Shown: piece by piece, positions 43,081 to 51,214 of the stretch
How the letters are laid out: each line of letters opens with the position of its first letter
Numbering within the stretch: position 1 is the stretch's first letter
Source: Amarolinea aalborgensis
GTDB taxonomy: Bacteria; Chloroflexota; Anaerolineae; SSC4; Amarolineaceae
Direction: 5' to 3'
Length of the DNA stretch: 64,000 bases
NCBI RefSeq assembly: GCF_900491745.1
Contig: NZ_UETR01000003.1
Coordinates: forward strand, 372,001 to 436,000
Notes under the pieces: generated by a model
What the model was told of the DNA's origin: nothing
Database searches by the model: none
Seen by the model: the letters and a program-made list of their open reading frames with translations, nothing else
Made by a program: the position numbers and the translations under genes

Positions 43081-44220
43081 CTAATTTGCCGATACCCGGC
43101 GTCCCTCTTCGATCCCCGACGCAGTACTCGCTTGAACACCCTGCCCCGCCGCGCCGCTGGCGCTCCAGATACCCGGAATACTGGCGCGGCACATCGGGCA
43201 GCGCCCATCCGCTGTCACCCTCTGTTCGATGACCCGAAAACCGCGTCGTGCAACCAGGCGGCTTTGGCAATGCGGGCAAAATGTGTGTTCCCAATCATCC
43301 AGACGACCAGGCAGGTTTCCGGCATAGACGTAGCGCAAACCAGCCCGCCGACCAATCTCGGCCGCCTTGATCAAATCGCGCCCAGAGGTTTGATCGGGGG
43401 TCAGCATCCGGTAATCCTGATGAAAGGCGGTTACGTGCCACGGGATGTCGGGCGACAGGCTGGCGATGAATTGCGCGGCTGCGGCCAGCTCACCAGGGTC
43501 ATCATTGAAACCAGGGATCACCAGGGTGACAATTTCGAGCCAAAATCCCAATTCAAACACCATGCGGATGCCGTCCAGGACGCGTTCGAGCGCAGTTCCC
43601 AACTGGCGATAGTGGCGGGCATTCATGGTTTTCAGGTCCACTTTGTACGCGTCCACCCACGGGCGCAGGTAGGTAAGCACCTCGCGCGTGGCGTTACCGT
43701 TGGACACAAAGGCGGTGCGCAGCCCACGCTGCCTTGCGGCCTTGAAGACAGCCACGGCCCATTCGCTGGTGATGAGCGGCTCATTGTACGAGCTGACCAC
43801 CAACGCTGCGCCTACGCGTTGTCCGATGCGCGCAATCTCCTCGGCGGAGATAATCTGGGGAGATGCGCCGGCCTGATCGTCGCGCAGAGCCTGCGAGGTG
43901 AACCAGTTTTGGCAGTAATCGCAGTGCAAATCGCAGCCGAGCATGCCAAAGGTGAGCGCCTGGCTGCCGGGCAGGACATGATTGAAAGGCTTTTTCTCCA
44001 CCGGGTCGGACTGCAAGCCGGCGACATAGCCGAAAGGTACGCGCAAGACCCCCTCGGCGTTGAAGCGCACCTGGCAGATGCCGCGCCGCCCAGGCCCAAT
44101 TTTGCATTGGTGCGCGCAGGCTACACAGCGCACCCAACCCGGCTTGTCAGTGAACGGTTGGCCCAAATCGCCGGGCTGCGTCAGCAAATCAAGACGTGAG
44201 GCAAGACTGTCGTGTGTCAT
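43081..44220 (-). CDS. amrS: AmmeMemoRadiSam system radical SAM enzyme
   Basis: This 379-aa protein has radical SAM motif CDLHCDYC (C96, C100, C103), preceded by a Cys-rich N-terminal segment (CVACAHQC, GICQV) and the AmrS-like KKPFNHVLPGSQALTFG. The C-terminal extension holds a zinc ribbon (CPHCQSRL, CPMCRASIPG). The AmmeMemoRadiSam system also includes AmrB, encoded next door, and AmrA (AMMECR1), not seen here; its substrate is not well established. ATG 44220 follows GAGGGG. The gene converges with rpoD, 13 bp away. Confidence 0.9.
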   Translation of the reverse strand: MTHDSLASRLDLLTQPGDLGQPFTDKPGWVRCVACAHQCKIGPGRRGICQVRFNAEGVLRVPFGYVAGLQSDPVEKKPFNHVLPGSQALTFGMLGCDLHCDYCQNWFTSQALRDDQAGASPQIISAEEIARIGQRVGAALVVSSYNEPLITSEWAVAVFKAARQRGLRTAFVSNGNATREVLTYLRPWVDAYKVDLKTMNARHYRQLGTALERVLDGIRMVFELGFWLEIVTLVIPGFNDDPGELAAAAQFIASLSPDIPWHVTAFHQDYRMLTPDQTSGRDLIKAAEIGRRAGLRYVYAGNLPGRLDDWEHTFCPHCQSRLVARRGFRVIEQRVTADGRCPMCRASIPGIWSASGAAGQGVQASTASGIEEGRRVSAN

Positions 44221-44299
44221 GAGCCACCCCTCGACCATGACGGTCGTTGCGGAGGAAAACCGGTGCGCTGCGGGTTGATGCCGACGGCGGAGAAAGGCG

Positions 44300-45106
44300 T
44301 CAGCCGGTGTAGGCCACGGCCGCATAGCCCACCACCTTGCGATGGTCGCCAGCCGTGTCGCCCGAGTTGCGGTAATCGAGCAGATGGGGCTGCCAGCCCA
44401 GCTGGCGCGCAATCTCCATCAAGGTTAGAATGGGCAGCAGTCCGCACGCTTGCCTGCGCTGCACGCCCGGGCCATCGCCGGACAACAGCGCGTCCAACAG
44501 CGCGCGGTCAAGCGCCACAGCCTGCGCGTAGGGATAGTAATGGCTCAGGTCCGAGCTGACAATCAGCAGCACGTCGTCCGCCTGGCGCAGCAGGTTGATC
44601 AAGGGCGCGGCGACGATGTTGGGATCCACATGACCAAAGAGCAACGGCACAATGCCGGCGGTGGGTAAAACAAGCTGGAGGAAAGGAAGTTCGACTTCGA
44701 GGCAATGTTCGTCCTCATGCGCAGGCTCAAAGATGGCAAACGGCGGGCCATGCGCCAACACCTGCGCGCGGCGTTGCACGTCAACCTGCACAGCGCCCAG
44801 AGGGGTGCCAAAGGCGTCAAATGCGCTGACGGCGACGCCGGCCACCGGAAAATGGTGCGCTGGCCCCAATAAGAGTACAGTCGTTGTGGAGTCGGCAAGC
44901 GGCGGCAATGTCTTGAAGGCGTTGGCGGCAATCGGCCCAGAATAACGATAGCCGGCATGGGGCGCAATCAGCGCGCGAACGTGATCCAGCGGCGATACCT
45001 GCGCCTGATCCAACAGCTGCTGGACCTGACTGCGCAGCCCCGCGGCAGACGCGGCATAGAACAGCCCCGCTACGGCCGGAGGTCTTATCTTCATCTCATT
45101 CATCAT
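44300..45106 (-). CDS. amrB: AmmeMemoRadiSam system protein B (MEMO1 family)
   Basis: This 268-aa MEMO-family protein has IRPPAVAGLFY at the start, APHAGYRYSGPIAANAF, LLGPAHHF, EDEHCLEVELPFLQ and VSSDLSHYYPY. These His, Asp and Cys residues line the dioxygenase-like metal site of the family. It lies 79 bp upstream of amrS on the same strand and probably in the same operon. ATG 45106 is preferred because GAGG sits 6 bp before it; ATG 45118 is the longer alternative. There is no AMMECR1 domain fused to it. Confidence 0.9.
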   Translation of the reverse strand: MMNEMKIRPPAVAGLFYAASAAGLRSQVQQLLDQAQVSPLDHVRALIAPHAGYRYSGPIAANAFKTLPPLADSTTTVLLLGPAHHFPVAGVAVSAFDAFGTPLGAVQVDVQRRAQVLAHGPPFAIFEPAHEDEHCLEVELPFLQLVLPTAGIVPLLFGHVDPNIVAAPLINLLRQADDVLLIVSSDLSHYYPYAQAVALDRALLDALLSGDGPGVQRRQACGLLPILTLMEIARQLGWQPHLLDYRNSGDTAGDHRKVVGYAAVAYTG

Positions 45107-45215
45107 GATATACCTCATCGCTCAGACAACCGCAGGTTCTGGCTGTAGCTTACACGCATCTGCGCCTGTTGTCAAGAGCAAAATGCCCCGGCGCCCTGAC
45201 ATTCATCCGCTGTCT

Positions 45216-45242
45216 GAAACCTTTGCGCAAGCCGTGCGTATC
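45216..45242 (+). promoter_or_regulatory. Candidate ECF-type autoregulated promoter
   Basis: GAAACC (45216-45221), 15-bp spacer and CGTATC (45237-45242) resemble the GAAC/CGTC-type signals read by ECF sigma factors, just upstream of an ECF sigma gene. A gtatca/tgatac inverted repeat (45237-45258) overlaps it. Confidence 0.4.
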
Positions 45243-45305
45243 AGACACCAGATGATACACGGCGAGTTAACGTCGGGAAGGGTCTTTCTTTCTCAGGACA
45301 AAAAC

Positions 45306-45911
45306 GTGAGCAATCCAGAACTGGAGCAGGCCTGGCTTCAACAGGCATTGGCAGGAAATCAACAATCGTTTGGTAGGTTGGTGGAAGCGTATCAAACGCC
45401 GGTTTACAACCTGGCCTACCGCATGTTGGGCAACCAGGGCGAAGCCGAAGAGGCTGCGCAAGATACTTTCCTGAAGGCCTTTACGCGTCTGCAAACCTAT
45501 GACCGAAGCCACAAGTTCTCAACCTGGCTGCTTTCGATCACCTCGCATCAGTGCATTGATCGGCTGCGACGGCGTCGGTTTACCTGGCTGTCTATCGAGG
45601 ATAACCCGGCAATGGAATGGCTGGCCGGGGACGTGGGACGACCTGATGAATCGGCGCTGCGTCGCGAGGCGGGTGATGAAGTGCGCGCGCTGCTGGATCG
45701 CCTGGAACCGACCTATCGCCTGCCGCTCATCTTGCGTTACTGGCATGACCTGTCCTACGAGGAGATTGCCAGCGTGATGGGCATCACCGAAGCCGCCGTC
45801 AAGTCGAGGCTGCATCGAGCACGACTGCAGATGGCTGCGCAGCTGACCAAGCGGCCGCCATCCCCAGTCGCCGCCATGACTCGCCAATCCAGCGTGGCGC
45901 AAGTTCTGTAG
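45306..45911 (+). CDS. ECF-family RNA polymerase sigma factor
   Basis: This ~201-aa protein has sigma region 2 (FGRLVEAYQTPVYNLAYRML, AQDTFLKAFTRLQTYD, STWLLSITSHQCIDRLRRRR) and region 4 (LPLILRYWHDLSYEEIASVM, TEAAVKSRLHRARLQM), with no regions 1 or 3. It drives an adjacent regulon and is paired with the zinc-finger anti-sigma gene 21 bp downstream. The start is GTG 45306 because AGGA precedes it and ECF proteins begin near this point. ATG 45252 and TTG/ATG further upstream are in frame. Confidence 0.92.
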   Translation: MSNPELEQAWLQQALAGNQQSFGRLVEAYQTPVYNLAYRMLGNQGEAEEAAQDTFLKAFTRLQTYDRSHKFSTWLLSITSHQCIDRLRRRRFTWLSIEDNPAMEWLAGDVGRPDESALRREAGDEVRALLDRLEPTYRLPLILRYWHDLSYEEIASVMGITEAAVKSRLHRARLQMAAQLTKRPPSPVAAMTRQSSVAQVL

Positions 45912-45932
45912 GATCACAGAGGGGTATCTTGT

Positions 45933-46484
45933 ATGCATACGCACATCTCAACCGAACAGCTCTCACTGGCGTTGGACAGGCGCCTGCCGCCTCATGAACA
46001 AGCGGCTCTGCATGAACACGTGAGCCTTTGCGCGGCCTGCCGGCAGGAATGGGAGTCCTGGCAAGCGATTGCGAATCGCCTGGAACAGGCGCCGCTGGTC
46101 TACCCAGCGCCCGGCTTCGTGCAGCGGTTCGAGAAAAAGCTGCAACAGCGTCAAGCTGCGCAGCACGGGCTGCTGGGCGGCGTTGTCTTGCTGACGGGCT
46201 CCATTTCGCTGTGGAGCCTTCTCGCGCTGGTCGGGCTGCTGCTAGGCGCGTCGTGGGTGAGCGCCCACCCATCATGGGCCAGTTCAGCCGTGCAATTCGC
46301 AGTGCGCTTCGCGCATGCGCTGCCGCCGGTGCTGGTCTCACTGCGGCTCTTTGTTTACGGCCTGCTGCAAATTCCGACGCCGCTGCTTTCCATCACCCTG
46401 GGCGCCGGCCTGCTCACCGTTATGATGATTTGGGCGCGGTTGATCAACTGGCAGCGCAACCGCCTGGCGCCGTTGGCCAGCTAG
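45933..46484 (+). CDS. Anti-sigma factor with zinc finger
   Basis: This 183-aa protein starts with a zinc-binding anti-sigma motif (HEHVSLCAACRQEW; H-x3-C-x2-C arrangement, about 28-41), then two or more hydrophobic segments (LLGGVVLLTGSISLWSLLAL and LLSITLGAGLLTVMMIW). It should hold the ECF sigma factor at the membrane until a signal releases it. It follows the sigma gene directly and precedes the bactofilin-like gene, so all three are probably co-expressed. Confidence 0.87.
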   Translation: MHTHISTEQLSLALDRRLPPHEQAALHEHVSLCAACRQEWESWQAIANRLEQAPLVYPAPGFVQRFEKKLQQRQAAQHGLLGGVVLLTGSISLWSLLALVGLLLGASWVSAHPSWASSAVQFAVRFAHALPPVLVSLRLFVYGLLQIPTPLLSITLGAGLLTVMMIWARLINWQRNRLAPLAS

Positions 46485-46574
46485 GCTTGCGAACCCGCGC
46501 CACGGAATGTGGCGGCTGGCGCGCGCATGCGCGCAGGCAACGTGAAGTACCCGCAAATCGAGAGGAGATACGTT

Positions 46575-47717
46575 ATGACTATCAAACGAGTGCTGCTCGC
46601 GTTCAGCGTTGTGCTGGCGCTGCTCGTCTTAGGCGTCTCGCCGGCCCTGGCCCAAGATGGGGACGGCGGCAAGGTGGTTATTGGGCAAAACTACGTCTTG
46701 GCCGCCGGCAACCAACTGCATGGCGACCTGGCTGTCCTGGGCGGCAGCGCCGTGATCGAGGATGGCGCAGAAGTGATTGGCAATGTGGCCGTGGCCGGCG
46801 GCTCGCTGACGGTGAGCGGCCGCATTACCGGCGATATCTCGGTCTTTGGCGGCCGCGTTGATCTACGCTCGCCCGCCGTGGTCGAGGGCGATGTAGCAAC
46901 CTTTGGCGGCGAGTTGACGCAAGAGGAGGGTGCAACCATCAACGGCCAGGTGGTCGAAGGTTTTGGCGCTGGGCGGTCGGCGCAGCCGCCGACCATCACG
47001 ACGCCGCAGCCGCCGCAGCCCACGTCGCTCTTACGCATCATGCTGAACTACATCTGGCAGGTGTTGGGCGCGATTGGCCTGGCCCTGGCATTGGCGGCGC
47101 TTGGCCTGCTCGCCCTGGTGATGTTCCCGCAGCAGACGGAGCGTGTGGCGAAAACGGCTGTCGCAGCGCCGCTGGTCACCTTTGGCGTCGGTGTGCTGAC
47201 CCTGCTGATCGTATTGGGACTGTCAGCGATCCTGGCCGTGACCATCTGCCTGGCCCCCATCGCCGTTCTGCTGATCCTAATCAGCGCGGTGGCCTGGATC
47301 TTCGCCTGGGTGGCGCTGGGCTGGCTGGTCGGCCAGCGCCTGCTGGAGGCGTTCAAGCTGCGCAATCCCAATCCGCTGCTTGAGGCCATCCTGGGCATCT
47401 TCTTGATCACCTTGTTGTGGCGCGCCGTACCGTGCCTGGGCTGGTTGTTCTGGTTCATCATCACGTCGCTGGGTTTGGGCGCCATTGTGCTGACGCGCTT
47501 CGGTACGCAGGCCTATGCCAGCCGGGCCGCCGCACCGCCGCCGACTCCCCCACAGCCGCCATTCGTGCAGTTACCGTCGCCGACGGCAAACGATCAGACT
47601 GTCGCGCCCGCGGCCCCGGCAGCAGATGCGGCCGTCGAGCCGCTGCCGCCAGATTTCTTGAGCGACCTGGAAGACGATCTGCGCGCCGCCAAAGAAGACG
47701 AACCGCCAGCCGCATAA
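46575..47717 (+). CDS. Exported bactofilin-like polymer-forming protein with membrane helices
   Basis: This 380-aa protein has a signal peptide (VLLAFSVVLALLVLGVSPALAQ), then a short right-handed beta-helix of bactofilin type (about 32-130) with repeats such as GDLAVLGGSAVIEDGAEV, GNVAVAGG, GDISVFGG and GDVATFGG. Three or four membrane helices follow (about 160-320) and a Pro/Ala-rich acidic tail. It may scaffold the envelope under control of the upstream ECF sigma factor. GAGGAG precedes ATG 46575; the longer frame is rejected. Confidence 0.85.
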   Translation: MTIKRVLLAFSVVLALLVLGVSPALAQDGDGGKVVIGQNYVLAAGNQLHGDLAVLGGSAVIEDGAEVIGNVAVAGGSLTVSGRITGDISVFGGRVDLRSPAVVEGDVATFGGELTQEEGATINGQVVEGFGAGRSAQPPTITTPQPPQPTSLLRIMLNYIWQVLGAIGLALALAALGLLALVMFPQQTERVAKTAVAAPLVTFGVGVLTLLIVLGLSAILAVTICLAPIAVLLILISAVAWIFAWVALGWLVGQRLLEAFKLRNPNPLLEAILGIFLITLLWRAVPCLGWLFWFIITSLGLGAIVLTRFGTQAYASRAAAPPPTPPQPPFVQLPSPTANDQTVAPAAPAADAAVEPLPPDFLSDLEDDLRAAKEDEPPAA

Positions 47718-47775
47718 CGCCAAAGACGCCAGCCGTTCCCACACTCAACGGGCGGCCGCACAAGACCGTGCTTGC

Positions 47776-47812
47776 AAAGACCTCCGGTTTCTGAGGGAAA
47801 CCGGAGGTCTTT
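47776..47812. terminator. Bidirectional terminator
   Basis: A 15-bp perfect stem (47776-47790 with 47798-47812), A-rich on one side and T-rich on the other. It serves the bactofilin-like gene (+) and the AIR-synthase-like gene (-). Confidence 0.85.
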
Positions 47813-47817
47813 GCCTA

Positions 47818-48867
47818 TCAGAAGATCTTGGTAACCTCGTCGGCGCTGAACTCACGCAAGGGCGTCCAACCATGCTGCGCATGCCATTCGTGAACCCCCT
47901 GCGTTTCTGGCGTCACCTGGCCGATCTGCGTGGCTGGAATCCCGGCCGCGCAACAAGCGGTCACTAACGGCGACGCATCTGCCGGCGCTACCGTGGCAAG
48001 CAAGCCGCCGCTGGCGATCGTGCCCAGCGGGTCGAGGCCATAGAGTTGGCACAGGGTCACGGCTTCCGGCAGGATTGGCACTCGCGCCAAATCCACCTCC
48101 AGGCCAACGCCGGCCGCGCGTGCGATTTCCCACAGGCCGGTGGCGACGCCGCCCTCAGTCGGGTCATGCAGAGAGTGAATCGGCGCCTGGCGACAGACGA
48201 ACTGCGCGGCGCGCACCACGCTGATCCCGGGGTCATGCAGGAAGCCCTGCACACGGGCAATGAAGGCTGGGTCAACGCCGCGGCGGCGAAGATCGTCCGC
48301 TTTCTCGCGCGCGATCAAGGCCGCGCCTTCGATGGGCGCCTGGCGAATGAAAAGCACGGCGTCGCCGACCTGCGCGCCGGCCGTCATCACCAGGTCGGCG
48401 GGCGCAACCTCGCCCAGGAGCGTGCCGCACACCAGGGGGCGATCCAGGCCATGCGTGATTTCGGTATGACCGCCGGCCAGGGCAATGCCCAGCTCAAGGC
48501 AGGCGGCATGAATTTGGGCAAAGATAGATTCGACCAGGGCCTCGTCAGTCTGACCTGCGGGGAGCAAGACCGTCGCCAGGAACCAACGCGGTTGCGCGCC
48601 CATTGTCGCTACATCATTCGCGTTGACGTTGACCGCGTACCACCCGATTTCGTCGGTGGCAAAGGTGATGGGATCGGTCTTGGCTACCAACAACGTACCG
48701 GAAGGCGGCAAAGCCGCGCGGCGATAATCAATCACCGCGGCATCTTCACCGCTGCGCGGGCCAACGAGCAGGCGAGCATCCGACATCGGGAAACGATGCA
48801 GAAGCTGGTCGAGCAGCGCGGGCGGCAGTTTTCCGGTCGCAAGCATGGACATACCGGTTACGGGCAT
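47818..48867 (-). CDS. AIR-synthase-family protein (HypE-like)
   Basis: This 349-aa ATP-grasp-like AIR synthase/PurM-fold protein has GPRSGEDAAVIDYRR, AVNVNANDVATMGAQPRWFL (metal/ATP binding), LAGGHTEI and HDPTEGGVATGLWEIA, as in HypE and related enzymes. It lacks the C-terminal PRxC of true HypE (it ends ADEVTKIF), so hydrogenase maturation is unlikely. No hyp genes are nearby. The start codon at 48867 overlaps the end of the upstream gene by 10 bp, so translation may be coupled. ATG 48852 and 48846 are alternatives. Confidence 0.83.
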   Translation of the reverse strand: MPVTGMSMLATGKLPPALLDQLLHRFPMSDARLLVGPRSGEDAAVIDYRRAALPPSGTLLVAKTDPITFATDEIGWYAVNVNANDVATMGAQPRWFLATVLLPAGQTDEALVESIFAQIHAACLELGIALAGGHTEITHGLDRPLVCGTLLGEVAPADLVMTAGAQVGDAVLFIRQAPIEGAALIAREKADDLRRRGVDPAFIARVQGFLHDPGISVVRAAQFVCRQAPIHSLHDPTEGGVATGLWEIARAAGVGLEVDLARVPILPEAVTLCQLYGLDPLGTIASGGLLATVAPADASPLVTACCAAGIPATQIGQVTPETQGVHEWHAQHGWTPLREFSADEVTKIF

Positions 48868-51032
48868 CCTTGTTGGCCCCAGGCAGTCGCCGCCGCCGCC
48901 ACGTCGGCCACATCAATCTCACCGCTGGGCGCCAGGTCATACAGACGGTTCCAGGCCGGGTTGCTGCTGAGCAGCCCGAAACGCCCAGCCACAGCTTGCA
49001 CATCGTTGACGCCCACCTGACAGCTGCAGTCAATGTCCGCGGCCAGGCAGGCCGCATAGGTCACGCGCAGTTTGGCTGCATACACGGGGTTGCCTTCATA
49101 GGCGATGGCATCAAAGTAGCCCGCGTTCGTGGGGTCGCTGGTCAAAAGCAGCGCCAACGCGTTGCCGCTCTCCCAGCCGGGCCGATTGACCACTTCCTGC
49201 ACCAGGCTGCTGATGTCGGGCGAGGCAGCCCAATCAAGCGGCTGGCTGCTGTTGACTGTCCAGGTGGCCTGCGCCGCCGTGCGCGGCATCTGCAGGGGCG
49301 GGGTGTTGGCGAAGTTAGGCGCATTGTCGAGCGCGGCGCCTTCGATTTTGAGCGTCACTGATGGGAAGGCGGCCGGGTGGTAGGTGCGATAGAGCAGCAC
49401 GACCGCGTCCAGGATGCGCACGTGGAAGGGAATGTCCACCTGGCCAAAACGCACGCCGCTCACCAAGTGATTGCCGGATGAATTGCCCAAACGCAGGACC
49501 ACGCTGGTCAAGTCAACCAGGCCGCTGCTGAGACGCTGGGTCGCATCGTCGTTGCCGGCCGCGACTTGTTCGATGATGGGGGTTGGCGTCGGGACAGGCG
49601 CGATGAGCGTATCGGGAAAATCCACGAGCTGCGTGCTGCCGGCGAGCACCTGGATGTTCACCAGGTTGGAAGAGGGCGGCGACGTGTAACCGGGCGGGTC
49701 AGTCTCCTGGAGGCGATAGCTGCCCGCTGGTACGTTACGAAAGGCGAAGGCGCCGTCCGCGCCGGTGGTTACGCTGCTGACCAACGTACTGTCAGGCAGT
49801 AAAAGATCTACCCTGGCGGCCGCCAGGCCAGGTTCACCGGGGTTGCGCGTCCCATCGCCGTTCAAGTCGTTGAAAACAAACCCGGCGACATGTCCGGTGT
49901 TGGGCAGAGGCGTTGGCGTACCGGTCGGGGAGGCCGTGGGGGTTGGCGTGACGGTGGGGGTCGGCGTCAGGGTGGGGGTGTCGGTGGGCGTGGGCGTGGG
50001 GGCAGGGCCGCTGGCGTAAACCAGGATTTTGCCATCGTGCGTCACGGCCCAACCGTGGCCAGCATCTACAAAGTCAACTTCCCAGATCAATGCCGTCGCG
50101 GGGATATCGGTGATGCGCGTCCAGGCGCCGCCGGCGTTGGTCGTATGATACATACGGCCCTCGTAGTTTTCATTGCCCAAGCGAAAGCCGCCGACCGCCC
50201 AGCCCTCCTGCGTGTTGACCATCTCGATGTCGAACAGGTCCACGCTGTTGATGGACAACTGCGTGGAGAAGGTCAGGCCGCCATCGGTGGTATAGTAGAT
50301 CAAGCCGCCCTGCCCAGCAAAATAGCCGGTTGTCGGGCTGAAGAAGTGCAGACCGAGCAAGTCGCCTTGCGGCGCAAAGCGGCGCGTCCACGACGCGCCG
50401 GCATCGGTGGAGATGGCCATCGTGGCGCCATTGCCCGCGCCATAGCAAGTGCTCCCAAAACAGGTGAACTCCCAAATCACTACACTGCCGCCGGGGAAGA
50501 ACTCGTTCCAACTGGCGCCGCCATTTGTCGAACGAAACGATTTCCCATTAGTGCCGCCAGCGAAAACCAGGCTGCTGCTGCCGAAGTACGCGGTGTACAG
50601 ATAGCCGCCATAATCGGGCATCGCGGAGAGGGCCCACGTCGCGCCGCCATCGCTGGTGCGAATCGCCTGGCCCGTGATACCGACGCTCAGGCAGGTCAAT
50701 GTCGAAAGGCAATCAATGCCGCCTTGCCAGCCAGAGACCTGGGCCGGCACGTTGAGTCGTGTCCAGGTCGCGCCGCCGTTCGTGGTCTTGAGCACATAAG
50801 GGTTCCCCTGCACGCCCCAATCGGGACCGCCCACCGCATAGCCGATATCGGTATTCAGCATCTTGATGCCGCGCAGGGTGATGCCCTCCGGGGCCTGATA
50901 CTGCACCGTCCAAGAAGCAAGCGGCGCCGCGGCCGCCGTCGAAGTCGAAACAGTCAGCGGCACGGCGGCCGCGGCGACAATCAAGGCGCAGAGGCAAACG
51001 CCAATCAATACCATGTGCAAACGTACAGTCAT
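48858..51032 (-). CDS. Secreted propeller protein with SdrD-like and dockerin-like domains
   Basis: This 724-aa exported protein has a signal peptide (VLIGVCLCALIVAAAAVPL) and a YCF48/BNR-type beta-propeller (about 45-340) with repeats like TTNGGATWTRL, RTSDGGATWAL and STDAGASWTRR. A long PTPTPTDTPTLTPTPT linker and an SdrD B-like domain (FVFNDLNGDGTRNPGEPGL) follow, then a beta-sandwich region and a dockerin-like C-terminus (DIDCSCQVGVNDVQAVA, SGEIDVADVAAAATAWG) with calcium-loop residues. It is likely to be surface-associated. AAAGGAG lies 10 bp before the ATG. Confidence 0.88.
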   Translation of the reverse strand: MTVRLHMVLIGVCLCALIVAAAAVPLTVSTSTAAAAPLASWTVQYQAPEGITLRGIKMLNTDIGYAVGGPDWGVQGNPYVLKTTNGGATWTRLNVPAQVSGWQGGIDCLSTLTCLSVGITGQAIRTSDGGATWALSAMPDYGGYLYTAYFGSSSLVFAGGTNGKSFRSTNGGASWNEFFPGGSVVIWEFTCFGSTCYGAGNGATMAISTDAGASWTRRFAPQGDLLGLHFFSPTTGYFAGQGGLIYYTTDGGLTFSTQLSINSVDLFDIEMVNTQEGWAVGGFRLGNENYEGRMYHTTNAGGAWTRITDIPATALIWEVDFVDAGHGWAVTHDGKILVYASGPAPTPTPTDTPTLTPTPTVTPTPTASPTGTPTPLPNTGHVAGFVFNDLNGDGTRNPGEPGLAAARVDLLLPDSTLVSSVTTGADGAFAFRNVPAGSYRLQETDPPGYTSPPSSNLVNIQVLAGSTQLVDFPDTLIAPVPTPTPIIEQVAAGNDDATQRLSSGLVDLTSVVLRLGNSSGNHLVSGVRFGQVDIPFHVRILDAVVLLYRTYHPAAFPSVTLKIEGAALDNAPNFANTPPLQMPRTAAQATWTVNSSQPLDWAASPDISSLVQEVVNRPGWESGNALALLLTSDPTNAGYFDAIAYEGNPVYAAKLRVTYAACLAADIDCSCQVGVNDVQAVAGRFGLLSSNPAWNRLYDLAPSGEIDVADVAAAATAWGQQGCP

Positions 51033-51061
51033 CGGTCACAATCTCCTTTGCAGATGCGGCG

Positions 51062-51090
51062 ATTCTACCATACACCTGCAGCTTCATCAA
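51062..51090 (-). promoter_or_regulatory. Promoter of the dockerin-tailed protein gene
   Basis: On the minus strand: TTGATG (51085-51090), 17-bp spacer and TAGAAT (51062-51067). A caaacgtttg palindrome overlaps the -35 end. Confidence 0.55.
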
Positions 51091-51214
51091 ACGTTTGTCA
51101 AGCAGCCATGCGAATGTTCTTACTATCTCGTGCCAGCTACCCATACGCGGGGCGCACAACGGCGAATGAAAACAGAAATCCGCGGCAATCCGTGCTTATC
51201 CGCGGCTCATTATT

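Noticed and set aside
47818..48867. Annotation as HypE proper
   Set aside because: The C-terminal PRxC motif needed for HypE function is missing and no hydrogenase maturation genes are near.
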